Positions 44,251 to 52,090 of a DNA stretch of 64,000 nt are shown one piece after another. The position numbers were made by a program, and so were the translations under genes. The stretch spans positions 62,001-126,000 of the forward strand of contig WPIF01000011.1 in the NCBI GenBank assembly GCA_009773185.1, read 5' to 3'. Origin of the DNA: Nitrospirota bacterium (lineage in GTDB: Bacteria; Nitrospirota; Thermodesulfovibrionia; Thermodesulfovibrionales; UBA1546). Below the pieces are notes generated by a model, which was given only the letters and a program-made list of their open reading frames with translations, searched no databases and was not told where the DNA came from. Numbering within the stretch: the first letter of the stretch is position 1; every line of letters begins with the position of its first letter.

Positions 44251-45083
44251 AGATAAGATTGTCTGTTCAAATAAATTCATTTAAATATCCGGACGGAACA
44301 CAGGCATTGTCTGATATTGCGGTTAATATCTCGCTTGGAGAATTTATCGGCATACTCGGCTCAAACGGCTCGGGGAAAACAACACTGCTTAGAATAATGG
44401 ACGGCTTAATGAAAGATTTTGAAGGCAGCGCTTATCTTGACGGGGCTGACATAAAAAAACTTTCCCCAAAAGAGATTTACAGTAAGGTTGGCCTTGTCTT
44501 TCAAAATCCGGATGACCAGCTTTTCGCTCCTACTGTATTTGAGGATGTGGCATTCGGCCCGATAAACATGGGGTTCAGGGAAGATGAGGTCATCACCCGT
44601 ATAAACAACGCCCTTAAGGATGTTGATATGCAAGGATACGCAAAGAAGTCTATCCATCATCTTAGTTTCGGGCAGAAAAAGAGGGTTTGCATTGCAGGCC
44701 TTCTGGCAATGGGGCATGAGATACTGCTGCTTGATGAGCCTACAGCCGGATTAGATCCCATGGGAGAATATAAAATGATGAATCTGCTGACAAAGCTCAA
44801 CAAGGAGAAGCGCGTAACTGTTGTTATGGCCACACATAGCGTTGACCTTGTCCCCTTGTTTCTTGACAGGCTTTATATATTAAGCAAGGGCCGTATTGTT
44901 AGAAGCGGTATTCCCGAGGAGGTGTTTACAGCGCCTGATGAGATGGCGAATGTGAAGCTGCGTCTTCCCCAGATCGCGGAATTAATATACAAACTAAGGC
45001 ATGAAGACCATGTGCCGTTTGGAAAAATCCCTCTCACCATCGGTGAGGCAAGAAGAGAGATACTGAAAACTCTCAGATCGTGA
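44238..45083 (+). CDS. cbiO: Cobalt ECF transporter ATPase
   Basis: A 281-residue ABC ATPase: Walker A LGSNGSGKTTLLRIMDGL, Q-loop GLVFQNPDDQLFAPTVFEDVAFGP (the specific CbiO/EcfA form), signature LSFGQKKRVCIAGLLAMG (LSFGQ variant, common in CbiO), Walker [16 protein letters not shown] and ATHSVDLV. It powers cobalt import with CbiMNQ. Confidence 0.95.
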   Translation: MADLKIRLSVQINSFKYPDGTQALSDIAVNISLGEFIGILGSNGSGKTTLLRIMDGLMKDFEGSAYLDGADIKKLSPKEIYSKVGLVFQNPDDQLFAPTVFEDVAFGPINMGFREDEVITRINNALKDVDMQGYAKKSIHHLSFGQKKRVCIAGLLAMGHEILLLDEPTAGLDPMGEYKMMNLLTKLNKEKRVTVVMATHSVDLVPLFLDRLYILSKGRIVRSGIPEEVFTAPDEMANVKLRLPQIAELIYKLRHEDHVPFGKIPLTIGEARREILKTLRS

Positions 45084-45103
45084 ATGAAAGGAGGTGGAGA
45101 AAT

Positions 45104-45265
45104 TTGAATAGTCCCAAAAACAGGGCTAAAAAGCCGGAGACCCGGCTCTGTGAGAAGGTAAAGGCCAGCGTCATATCGTACCATCTCAAATGCGCAAAAA
45201 CAGCTAACGGCTTGACCCACTTTGTGATGTACGGAGATGTTCCGAACAAGAAAATGCCGTTGTAG
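45104..45265 (+). CDS. cbpA: Candidate radical-SAM-modified peptide precursor, CbpA type
   Basis: A 53-residue peptide starting at TTG, nine bases after AGGAGG; the longer frame from GTG 45080 would include that ribosome site. Sequence features: a basic leader (NSPKNRAKKPETRL), two cysteines (C16, C30) and a tail LTHFVMYGDVPNKKMPL. It is followed by a SPASM-type radical SAM enzyme (45407-46744) and preceded by cobalt-transport genes. This matches my recollection of the named pair CbpA (precursor) and CbpB (enzyme), whose genes associate with cobalt transport and B12. The modification is unknown. Confidence 0.65.
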   Translation: MNSPKNRAKKPETRLCEKVKASVISYHLKCAKTANGLTHFVMYGDVPNKKMPL

Positions 45266-45275
45266 GATTTTTACC

Positions 45276-45370
45276 GTAGGGGCGTATTGCAATGCGCCCC
45301 TACGTCATTCCCGTGAAAACGGGAATCCAGAAGAAACTGAAAGCTGGTTTCCTGCTTTTGCAGGAATGAC
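45276..45370. repeat. Two interspersed hairpin repeats between cbpA and cbpB
   Basis: GTAGGGGCG (45276-45284) pairs with CGCCCCTAC (45295-45303). Next to it GTCATTCCCGTGAAAACGGG begins a second repeat, closed by CAGGAATGAC at 45361-45370; this is the widespread GTCATTCCCGC-type intergenic repeat. In RNA they would form hairpins between the peptide and enzyme messages. Confidence 0.75.
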
Positions 45371-45406
45371 AATATCCAAATAAACAATAGGAAAAGGAGA
45401 ATACAT

Positions 45407-46744
45407 ATGAAAAACAATAACCGGGGTCTTTCTTTTTCTGATATTAACCCCGACTGGAAGCTTGCCCTCGATGCCGGCAACGTATTCTGGGGGCTTGCGC
45501 CAAAAAACGGCAATGGGGATTTTCTGCTGCCGGAAGACCTGATAACGCTGTACAAAAATAAAAAGGCTCATCTCGACAAAGAGCTTCACGATTTCAGATT
45601 CAATACGGATTTAAACTGCGTATACATAGACCCTACTGATAGATGTAATGCAAACTGCACATACTGTTATATCCCTGCCAAAATAAGAAAACAGGGCACG
45701 CAGATGACAGGGAAGGAACTCAACACTGCATTGGAAAAGATTGCGGTACATTTCAGAAATTCGTCAAAAAAACCTGTGATAGTATTTCACGCTGCTGAAC
45801 CTTTGTTGGTGAAAGACATACTGTTTGACTCCATAAAAAAATTCAGCAGCAAATTCGTTTTCGGCATTCAGACAAATACACTCCTTCTCGAAAAAAGAGA
45901 CGCGGAGTTTATGAAAAAATACAGGGTAGGCGTAGGCATATCGCTTGATGCGCCGGATGCTCATACAAACAATCTCTCACGGGTAACGGCAAAAGACAGG
46001 GGCAATTTTGAGAAAGCTGTTCAGGCATTAGACTGGTTTAAAGGGTATAAAGGGTTGAATGTAATCTCGACTGTCACAAAATTCAATGTCAGGAAGCTTT
46101 CAGAGCATGTAAGATTTCTCCATAAAAAAGGAGTGCCGTGCATACTTTTAAATCCCGTCCGTGTGACACAAAAACAGGCATTGAAACAGAAGCCGGATGA
46201 AAAGGAGTTTGCAAAAGAATTAATAAAGGCCATTGAGACAGCGGTAGAGCTTACAAAAAAATCAGGCAGGCAGATAGTTGTGGGCAACTTTGCAAATGTT
46301 ATTCTTGCAATAATATCGCCTGCTGCCAGGCGCATGATGTGTGACATCTCCCCTTGCGGCGGCGGCAGGACATTTCTTACAATCACTGCAAACGGCGATA
46401 TGGTTCCTTGCGGCGAGTTTATCAGCTTCAAGGAATTTTCAGGAGGAAATATCTTCAAGACATCAATTGAAAAAGCGATGAACTCAAAGCCATTTAAAAC
46501 AATCAGGGCAAGGACTGTGGAGAAGATCGATGAATGCAGCGCCTGCGACTTCAGGCATATATGCGGCTCGCCATGCCCCGCTGAGATGTATGCGAGAGGC
46601 AATATGTACAGAAAGGCTGAGTTTTGCGGGTTTTACAAAGAGATGATAAGATATGCTTTTAAATTGATATCTGAAGATAAGGTCCCATATCTTCTCAGAG
46701 AAGGCTCTCTGCAACAGATGCAGTATGAGTACCGCTATGCGTAA
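45407..46744 (+). CDS. cbpB: Peptide-modifying radical SAM/SPASM enzyme, CbpB type
   Basis: A 445-residue enzyme. The SAM cluster motif is DRCNANCTYCY (C80, C84, C87). The C-terminal auxiliary-cluster region has MCDISPCGGG, GDMVPCGEF, ECSACDFRHICGSPCPAE and AEFCGFYKEM, a full SPASM-like set. VIVFHAAEPLLVKDILFD corresponds to the usual GGEPLL motif, here HAAEPLL. The first ~65 residues precede the barrel and could bind the leader peptide. Genes on each side (cbiO, cobA) tie it to B12. GGAGA precedes the ATG. Confidence 0.85.
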   Translation: MKNNNRGLSFSDINPDWKLALDAGNVFWGLAPKNGNGDFLLPEDLITLYKNKKAHLDKELHDFRFNTDLNCVYIDPTDRCNANCTYCYIPAKIRKQGTQMTGKELNTALEKIAVHFRNSSKKPVIVFHAAEPLLVKDILFDSIKKFSSKFVFGIQTNTLLLEKRDAEFMKKYRVGVGISLDAPDAHTNNLSRVTAKDRGNFEKAVQALDWFKGYKGLNVISTVTKFNVRKLSEHVRFLHKKGVPCILLNPVRVTQKQALKQKPDEKEFAKELIKAIETAVELTKKSGRQIVVGNFANVILAIISPAARRMMCDISPCGGGRTFLTITANGDMVPCGEFISFKEFSGGNIFKTSIEKAMNSKPFKTIRARTVEKIDECSACDFRHICGSPCPAEMYARGNMYRKAEFCGFYKEMIRYAFKLISEDKVPYLLREGSLQQMQYEYRYA

Positions 46745-47255
46745 AGGTTATATACAAGTCTACACAGGCAATGGCAAAGGCAAAACCACTGCATCCCTTG
46801 GTCTTGCCTTAAGGGCGGCAGGAGCAGGACTTAAGGTATTTATCGTACAATTTATTAAAAAAAGAAGATGCAGCGAACATAAGGCGCTTGAAAGATTCGG
46901 GGACCTCATTACTGTCAGACAATATGGAACCGGATTTATAAAGGGCAAAAAACCTGCAAGCTCTGCGATTGCATCCGCAAAAAAGGGGATCAAGGATGTA
47001 AAAAAAGCGCTCTTGTCAGGACATTATGACATGGTGATACTGGATGAGGTAAATATTGCCGTTCATTACGGGCTTATTAGCGCAGATGATGTACTGGAAT
47101 TGCTTGATGAAAAACCTCCCGAGACAGAGGTCATCATAACAGGTAGATATGCGGATGAAAAACTTATTAAAAAGGCAGATCTCGTAACTGAGATGAGAGA
47201 GATCAAACACTATTTTAAAGAAGGCGTTAAAGCAAGGGAAGGCATAGAATACTGA
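46737..47255 (+). CDS. cobA: Cob(I)alamin adenosyltransferase, CobA/CobO type
   Basis: A 172-residue P-loop enzyme: GYIQVYTGNGKGKTTASLGLALRAAGAGLKV at the start (quoted in part: GNGKGKTT), VFIVQFIKK, MVILDEVNIAVHYGLI and EMREIKHYFKEGVKAREGIEY at the end. It transfers adenosyl to cobalt. ATG at 46737 matches the family N-terminus; ATG at 46725 is also open, and both overlap the end of cbpB. Confidence 0.93.
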   Translation: MRKGYIQVYTGNGKGKTTASLGLALRAAGAGLKVFIVQFIKKRRCSEHKALERFGDLITVRQYGTGFIKGKKPASSAIASAKKGIKDVKKALLSGHYDMVILDEVNIAVHYGLISADDVLELLDEKPPETEVIITGRYADEKLIKKADLVTEMREIKHYFKEGVKAREGIEY

Positions 47256-47264
47256 GGTGAAAGA

Positions 47265-48023
47265 ATGAAAAAGATATACCTTATCGGGATTGGTCCTGGC
47301 AGCAGGGATTATCTAACTATTCAGGCGATTGAGACACTAAAAAAGGTTGATGTCTTTTTGCTTCTAGAAAGGGGCGAAAGGAAGGACAGGGACCTATTAG
47401 GCCTCAGAAAAGAGATATTAGAAAGACATCTAAAGCATGGAAGCTATAGAGTTGTAACAAAGAAGATGCCGGTGCGTAAAAGAAGCCGTATGGCATATCA
47501 GGAAGAGGTTGCTAAGTGGCGTGGTGAAGTGGCCACCACTATTGAAGAATTCATAGAAAATGAATTAAAGGATGATCATAGCGGCGGTATTCTTGTCTGG
47601 GGAGACCCTGCATTATACGACGGCCATTTAGAAATGCTGCGAGGGCTTTCAAAGAAGATAGAATTCAGTTACGAGGTGATTCCGGGGATAAGCAGTATTC
47701 AGGTCTTGGCAGCCAAACATAAAATACCCCTGAATCGCATTAGTGAACCAATCTTAATTACAACAGCGAGACACCTAAAAGAATACAATCCGGCAGAGAT
47801 TAAAAATATGATAGTCGTTCTGGACTCGCATGCAAGCTTTAAGGCTGTTGACGATGAGGATATTGATATTTATTGGGGTGGTTATCTTGGCAGCGATGAT
47901 GAAATCTTGCTTTCAGGCAGATTGAAGGATATAAAAGAAGAAATAAAAAAAACCATAATTGAGGCAAAAAGGAGAAAGGGCTGGATAATGGATTCTTACA
48001 TTCTCAGGAGAGCAAGTGAATAA
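47265..48023 (+). CDS. cobF: Precorrin-6A synthase (deacetylating)-type methyltransferase CobF
   Basis: A 252-residue tetrapyrrole methylase. YLIGIGPGSRDYLTIQAIETL is the SAM loop; LVWGDPALYDGHLEML, YEVIPGISSIQVLAAKHKIPLNRI, VVLDSHASFKAVDDEDIDIYWGGYLGSDDEILLSG and KGWIMDSYILRR (each in part) match CobF, which adds the C-1 methyl in the oxygen-dependent pathway. The anaerobic counterpart CbiD is unrelated and not found here. The gene sits in the middle of an otherwise CbiX/CbiG-type cluster and overlaps cbiET by 8 bp. Confidence 0.88.
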   Translation: MKKIYLIGIGPGSRDYLTIQAIETLKKVDVFLLLERGERKDRDLLGLRKEILERHLKHGSYRVVTKKMPVRKRSRMAYQEEVAKWRGEVATTIEEFIENELKDDHSGGILVWGDPALYDGHLEMLRGLSKKIEFSYEVIPGISSIQVLAAKHKIPLNRISEPILITTARHLKEYNPAEIKNMIVVLDSHASFKAVDDEDIDIYWGGYLGSDDEILLSGRLKDIKEEIKKTIIEAKRRKGWIMDSYILRRASE

Positions 48024-49302
48024 ACTTTACATCATGGGAATCGGCTATAAGCCTATTGATAAAAAGTCGCGGGGGATCATTGCCGGCGCTCAGGTGATCC
48101 TTGCGTCAAAAAGGCTCTCGGAGGTCTTTAGGGAATACGAAGAATATGAGGCAGTCAAGGACAAAGTAAAAGTAATTAGTAATGTGGATAAAACCATAGA
48201 ATTTATTCATTCAGCAATCAGCAATCAGCAATCAGCAATTAACAATATCGTCCTTCTCGCTTCCGGAGACCCTTTGTTTTTTGGCATTGGACGAAGGGCT
48301 GTCAAAGAATTCGGAAAAGACATGGTAGAGATATTGCCTGACTTATCAAGCATTCAAATGGCATTTGCGCGGATAAAAGAGGCATGGGACGATGCATTTT
48401 TAATGAGCCTTCACGGAGGTCCTGACCCCGGGAAAAGGAGGAGGCTTTTGTATGAAATAAACGATATTCCTGCCTTGCTTCAAAGACATAATAAAATTGC
48501 AATTCTTACCGATGAAGAAAATAATCCGGCAGAGATTGCAAAAATTCTCTTAAAGCCATCAGCTGTCAGCTATCAGCTATCAGCTGTTAGAATGTTTGTC
48601 TGTGAAAGACTCGCTTATCAGGATGAAAAAGTAACAGAGGGAACACCTGAAGGGATTGCAGGGATGGAATTTTCGGAACCTAACGTAGTAATAATCAGAA
48701 ATTTTCCTCAGCCCTCAGCCCTCAGCCCTCAGCTCTCAGCCTTCGGACTCAAAGAAACCGAAATTACACATTCACGAGGGCTGATAACAAAAGACGAGGC
48801 CAGGGCTGTTGCTATTCATAAATTAAGGTTTCCTCTGAAAGGGGTATTCTGGGATATAGGCGCTGGCTCCGGCTCGATATCCGTAGAAGCAGCAAGGCTA
48901 TGTCCCGGGCTAAGGGTTTTTGCCGTTGAAAAAGATGATGAAGAAATCCGCAACATCAAAGAAAATAAGATTCGGTTCGATGCAAACAATATCGAAATAA
49001 TAAAAGGCAATGCTCCTGAGGCCCTGACAAACCTTCCGTCTCCGGAAAGAGTATTTATCGGAGGCAGCGGGGGGAAACTCAAAGAGATAATAGATTTAAT
49101 CGCTAAAACTCAGGCCTCAATTGCTGTCATAAATGCAGCAACAATAGAAACGCTGAATGAGGCTGTTCAGAATCTGGAAAAGAGCGGGTTTACAGCCGGG
49201 GTATCAGAGATTTCCGTATCGAGGTCTAAAACTGTCGCCGGCAAAAAACATATGAGCGCATTGAATCCGGTGTTTATAATAACAGGAGAAAAACAGACAT
49301 GA
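48016..49302 (+). CDS. cobL: Fused precorrin methylase CbiE-CbiT (CobL-like)
   Basis: A 428-residue fusion that starts with GTG. Residues 1-~225 are CbiE (LYIMGIGYKPIDKKSRGII, LASGDPLFFGIGRR, SSIQMAFARIKEAWDDAFLMSLHG), methylating C-5; from ~240 CbiT (HSRGLITKDEARAVAIHKL, WDIGAGSGSISVEAA, VFIGGSGGKLKEII) methylates C-15 and decarboxylates. Three loops are made of tandem units: SAISNQQSAINN, SAVSYQLSAV and QPSALSPQLSAFG. Confidence 0.94.
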   Translation: MNKLYIMGIGYKPIDKKSRGIIAGAQVILASKRLSEVFREYEEYEAVKDKVKVISNVDKTIEFIHSAISNQQSAINNIVLLASGDPLFFGIGRRAVKEFGKDMVEILPDLSSIQMAFARIKEAWDDAFLMSLHGGPDPGKRRRLLYEINDIPALLQRHNKIAILTDEENNPAEIAKILLKPSAVSYQLSAVRMFVCERLAYQDEKVTEGTPEGIAGMEFSEPNVVIIRNFPQPSALSPQLSAFGLKETEITHSRGLITKDEARAVAIHKLRFPLKGVFWDIGAGSGSISVEAARLCPGLRVFAVEKDDEEIRNIKENKIRFDANNIEIIKGNAPEALTNLPSPERVFIGGSGGKLKEIIDLIAKTQASIAVINAATIETLNEAVQNLEKSGFTAGVSEISVSRSKTVAGKKHMSALNPVFIITGEKQT

Positions 49303-50021
49303 CAGGCAGGCTGTATGTTATAGGTGTTGGCCCCGGAGACCCTGAATTATTGACTCTCAGGGGAGCACGCATTATCAAGGAAGTGAAATGCATCTGCGTT
49401 CCAAAGGGTAAAGAAGAAGGAAGCAGCCTTGCATTGTCCATTATTAAAGGAGCTGTCAACATCAGCGGCAAAGAGATAATGGAAGCCTATTTCCCAATGA
49501 GAAAAACAAAAAGCGTTCAGCGTTCAAAAGATATTGAGCTTGATTCAAAATGGCAGGAGACAATCGAGGCTGTGTACAGCAGATTGAACAAAGGCATTGA
49601 TGTGGCGTTTATCACAATCGGCGACCCTGCAATCTACAGCACATTCTTCTATTTATACGACAAACTCCTCGAACTTAATCCCGGACTTGAGATTGAAATA
49701 ATTCCCGGCGTTTCCTCCATAAACGCCTCTGCCGCGAGAGCAAAAATATCATTGGCCCTTGCAGATGAAAAGATTGCAATACTTCCGGCAAATTATATGG
49801 ATAACCTGAAGGACACACTGGAGAAGTTTGACACTGTTGTCCTTATGAAAGTTTACAGGGTATTTGACGATCTTGTCAGGGCACTGGATGATATGCACCT
49901 TTTGAAAAATGCAGTTTATGTTTCAAGGGCAGGGATGGGCGATGAAAGGATAGTTAGAAATATTCAGGATGTGAAAAGAGAAGACCTTAATTATTTTTCG
50001 ATGGTTATAATAAGAAAATGA
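49299..50021 (+). CDS. cbiL: Precorrin-2/cobalt-factor II C20-methyltransferase
   Basis: A 240-residue tetrapyrrole methylase: LYVIGVGPGDPELLTLRGARII, CVPKGKEEGSSLALSII, AFITIGDPAIYSTFFYLYDKL and IEIIPGVSSINASAARAKISLA match CbiL/CobI. Four-base overlaps on each side (ATGA) put it firmly in the operon. Confidence 0.94.
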   Translation: MTGRLYVIGVGPGDPELLTLRGARIIKEVKCICVPKGKEEGSSLALSIIKGAVNISGKEIMEAYFPMRKTKSVQRSKDIELDSKWQETIEAVYSRLNKGIDVAFITIGDPAIYSTFFYLYDKLLELNPGLEIEIIPGVSSINASAARAKISLALADEKIAILPANYMDNLKDTLEKFDTVVLMKVYRVFDDLVRALDDMHLLKNAVYVSRAGMGDERIVRNIQDVKREDLNYFSMVIIRK

Positions 50022-50773
50022 GCAAGGTCTATTTCATAGGCGCAGGGCCCGGTGACCCGGAATTAATAACCGTTAAAGGCAGGAAGCTGCTTGACAGCGC
50101 TGATGTTGTAATCTATGCAGGCAGTCTCGTTAACCCTGAGCTGTTAAAAGGCATCATGGCAGAGGTGGTTGATTCATCAAAGCTCACTCTCGATGAGATA
50201 TCCGGGCTTATTAAAAGCTCTATTAGTAAAAACAAGGTGGTTGTAAGGCTGCATACAGGCGACACATCATTTTATAGCGCCATATCAGAGCAGATAGAAA
50301 GGCTCCGTGATTTAAACATAGGCTATGCAGTCATCCCCGGTGTTTCATCCGCAATGGCAGGCTCTGCGATACTGGGACAGGAACTTACCATACCGGAGAT
50401 AAGCCAGACAGTTATATTCACGCGGATGGAGGGAAGGACACCTGTACCTGAGACAGAAAGACTGAGCGAACTATCAAAACACAAGGCAACAATGGTGGTC
50501 TTTTTAAGCGCAGGCATCGTCGAAAAAGTCAGGGATGAACTTCTGCAGGGCTATTCTGAAGACACGCCTGTTGTAATCATCGAAAAGGCCTCATGGCCGG
50601 AGCAGAAGGTTGTAAGAGGCGCTTTAAAAAATATTGTGGAGTTAGTTAAGGATGCCGGAATTAAAAAGACAGCGCTAATTTATGTAGGCGAATCATTAAG
50701 GGCGTCAGAAAAATCATTAAGAAAAGAATCCAGGCTTTATCATAAGGATTTCAAACATGGCTACAGGAAATAA
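50018..50773 (+). CDS. cbiF: Precorrin-4/cobalt-precorrin-4 C11-methyltransferase
   Basis: A 251-residue methylase: VYFIGAGPGDPELITVKGRKLLDSADVVIYAGSLVNPELL (in part), RLHTGDTSFYSAISEQIERL, VIPGVSSAMAGSAILGQELTIPEISQTVIFTRMEGRTPVPE and PVVIIEKASWPEQK are CbiF/CobM signatures. After it the operon is interrupted by about 245 bp and the rhuM gene before cbiG-cbiH. Confidence 0.95.
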   Translation: MSKVYFIGAGPGDPELITVKGRKLLDSADVVIYAGSLVNPELLKGIMAEVVDSSKLTLDEISGLIKSSISKNKVVVRLHTGDTSFYSAISEQIERLRDLNIGYAVIPGVSSAMAGSAILGQELTIPEISQTVIFTRMEGRTPVPETERLSELSKHKATMVVFLSAGIVEKVRDELLQGYSEDTPVVIIEKASWPEQKVVRGALKNIVELVKDAGIKKTALIYVGESLRASEKSLRKESRLYHKDFKHGYRK

Positions 50774-50838
50774 AAAATTACTTTTTCCTGATAAAGCAGT
50801 TAAAATAAGCAGAACTAATTGAAGACGAATAGCGTATT

Positions 50839-51024
50839 GCAGATGCGGGAATAGATTTCAAGCCGATATGAGCCAAATTATTAAACCTTCCTATCGGTTT
50901 GCCGGCGCCGGCAAACTGATAGATGGCGTAATAGGAATGAGGATGGGAAGTAAAAGGCGAATGGTGAAAGAAAAGAAAGCCCTGCAAATGCAGGAGCAGG
51001 GATGGATTTTAAGACGATATGAGC
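50839..51024. repeat. 34-bp imperfect direct repeat before rhuM
   Basis: GCAGATGCGGGAATAGATTT at 50839 and GCAGGAGCAGGGATGGATTT at 50991 each continue to GACGATATGAG or GCCGATATGAG. The second copy contains the rhuM start, the first a matching ATG at 50868. The 245-bp gap shows no other gene. The duplication may mark the rhuM insertion edge. Confidence 0.5.
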
Positions 51025-52026
51025 GGTAAAACAAATCCCCAATTTTCGGATATTATCCTTTATTCCTCGCCGGAGGGGAATACTCATGTAGAAGTGCTTT
51101 TTAGCGATGAGACCTTCTGGCTCAGTCAAAAGCGGATGGCTGAATTATTCGGCGTTGAGATCCATACCATCAACTATCACCTCAAAGACATCTTTAAAAC
51201 AGGAGAATTAGTGGAAGATTCAGTTATTCGAAAAATTCGAATAACTGCCGATGATGGAAAGAACTACTTAACAAACCTCTACAACTTGGACGTAATCATT
51301 GCCGTTGGCTACAGGGTAAACAGTCATCAGGCTACAAAATTCCGAATCTGGGCAACTAAGACGCTGAAAGAGTTTATCGTCAAGGGTTTTGTATTGGATG
51401 ATATTCGCCTTAAACAGGGGAAACGGTTTGGGAAAGATTACTTCGATGAACTCCTGGAACGCATACGGGAGATACGGGCAAGCGAAAGGCGTTTCTATCA
51501 GAAAATCACCGACATATATCAGCAATGCAGCATTGACTATGACAAGGATGCGGAAATAACTGAGACCTTTTTTAAGACCGTGCAGAACAAGCTGCATTGG
51601 GCGATCACCGGAAAAACCGCCGCTCAGATAATCGCCGAAAGAGCCGATTCTTTAAAGCCACATATGGGCCTTCAAACATGGAAGAATGCGCCGCAAGGCA
51701 AGATATTGAAGACAGATATTACAGTCGCAAAAAACTATCTTATCGAAAAGGAAATCAAGGAACTGGAGCGCATTGTCTCAATGTACCTGGACTATGCTGA
51801 AAATCAGGCTGCTCGCCAGATTCCGATGAAGATGAAGGAGTGGGTACGAAAGCTGGATGCATTTCTTAAATTCAATGAATACCAGATATTGAAGAACGCG
51901 GGCAAGGTAAGCAACTCTGTGGCTAAGCAACTGGCGGAAGAGGAATACGAAAAATTCAGGGTCGTTCAGGACAGAGAATTTGTAAGTGATTTTGATAGAG
52001 AAGTGAAGAGAATAAAAAAGAAGTGA
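51019..52026 (+). CDS. rhuM: RhuM-family protein (virulence/phage-like)
   Basis: A 335-residue protein. FWLSQKRMAELFGVEIHTINYHLKDIFKTGEL is a winged-helix/KilA-N-like DNA-binding part, and YNLDVIIAVGYRVNSHQATKFRIWATKTLKEFIVKGFVLDDIRLKQG (in part) is the RhuM signature; the C-terminal half is helical with Fic-antitoxin-like charge. RhuM genes travel with mobile and defence regions; the function is unknown. It splits the cobalamin operon between cbiF and cbiG-cbiH on the same strand, so it is probably a later insertion. Confidence 0.88.
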   Translation: MSGKTNPQFSDIILYSSPEGNTHVEVLFSDETFWLSQKRMAELFGVEIHTINYHLKDIFKTGELVEDSVIRKIRITADDGKNYLTNLYNLDVIIAVGYRVNSHQATKFRIWATKTLKEFIVKGFVLDDIRLKQGKRFGKDYFDELLERIREIRASERRFYQKITDIYQQCSIDYDKDAEITETFFKTVQNKLHWAITGKTAAQIIAERADSLKPHMGLQTWKNAPQGKILKTDITVAKNYLIEKEIKELERIVSMYLDYAENQAARQIPMKMKEWVRKLDAFLKFNEYQILKNAGKVSNSVAKQLAEEEYEKFRVVQDREFVSDFDREVKRIKKK

Positions 52027-52090
52027 AACTTCACTTTGACAACAATCAGGAATACCAGGCAGTGGTGTTCAGGGCGGTTACAGCCAAGAT

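Noticed and set aside
46021-46602. 193-codon minus-strand frame opposite cbpB
   Set aside because: Shadow frame; the plus strand has all radical SAM and SPASM cysteines.
48213-48745. Short repeats considered as a CRISPR array
   Set aside because: Units are 6-9 bp, tandem without spacers, and in frame within cbiE; no cas genes are present.
50868-51030. 54-codon frame beginning MSQIIKPSYRF before rhuM
   Set aside because: It overlaps the rhuM start, depends on a duplicated 34-bp segment and shows no family features; treated as repeat-derived.
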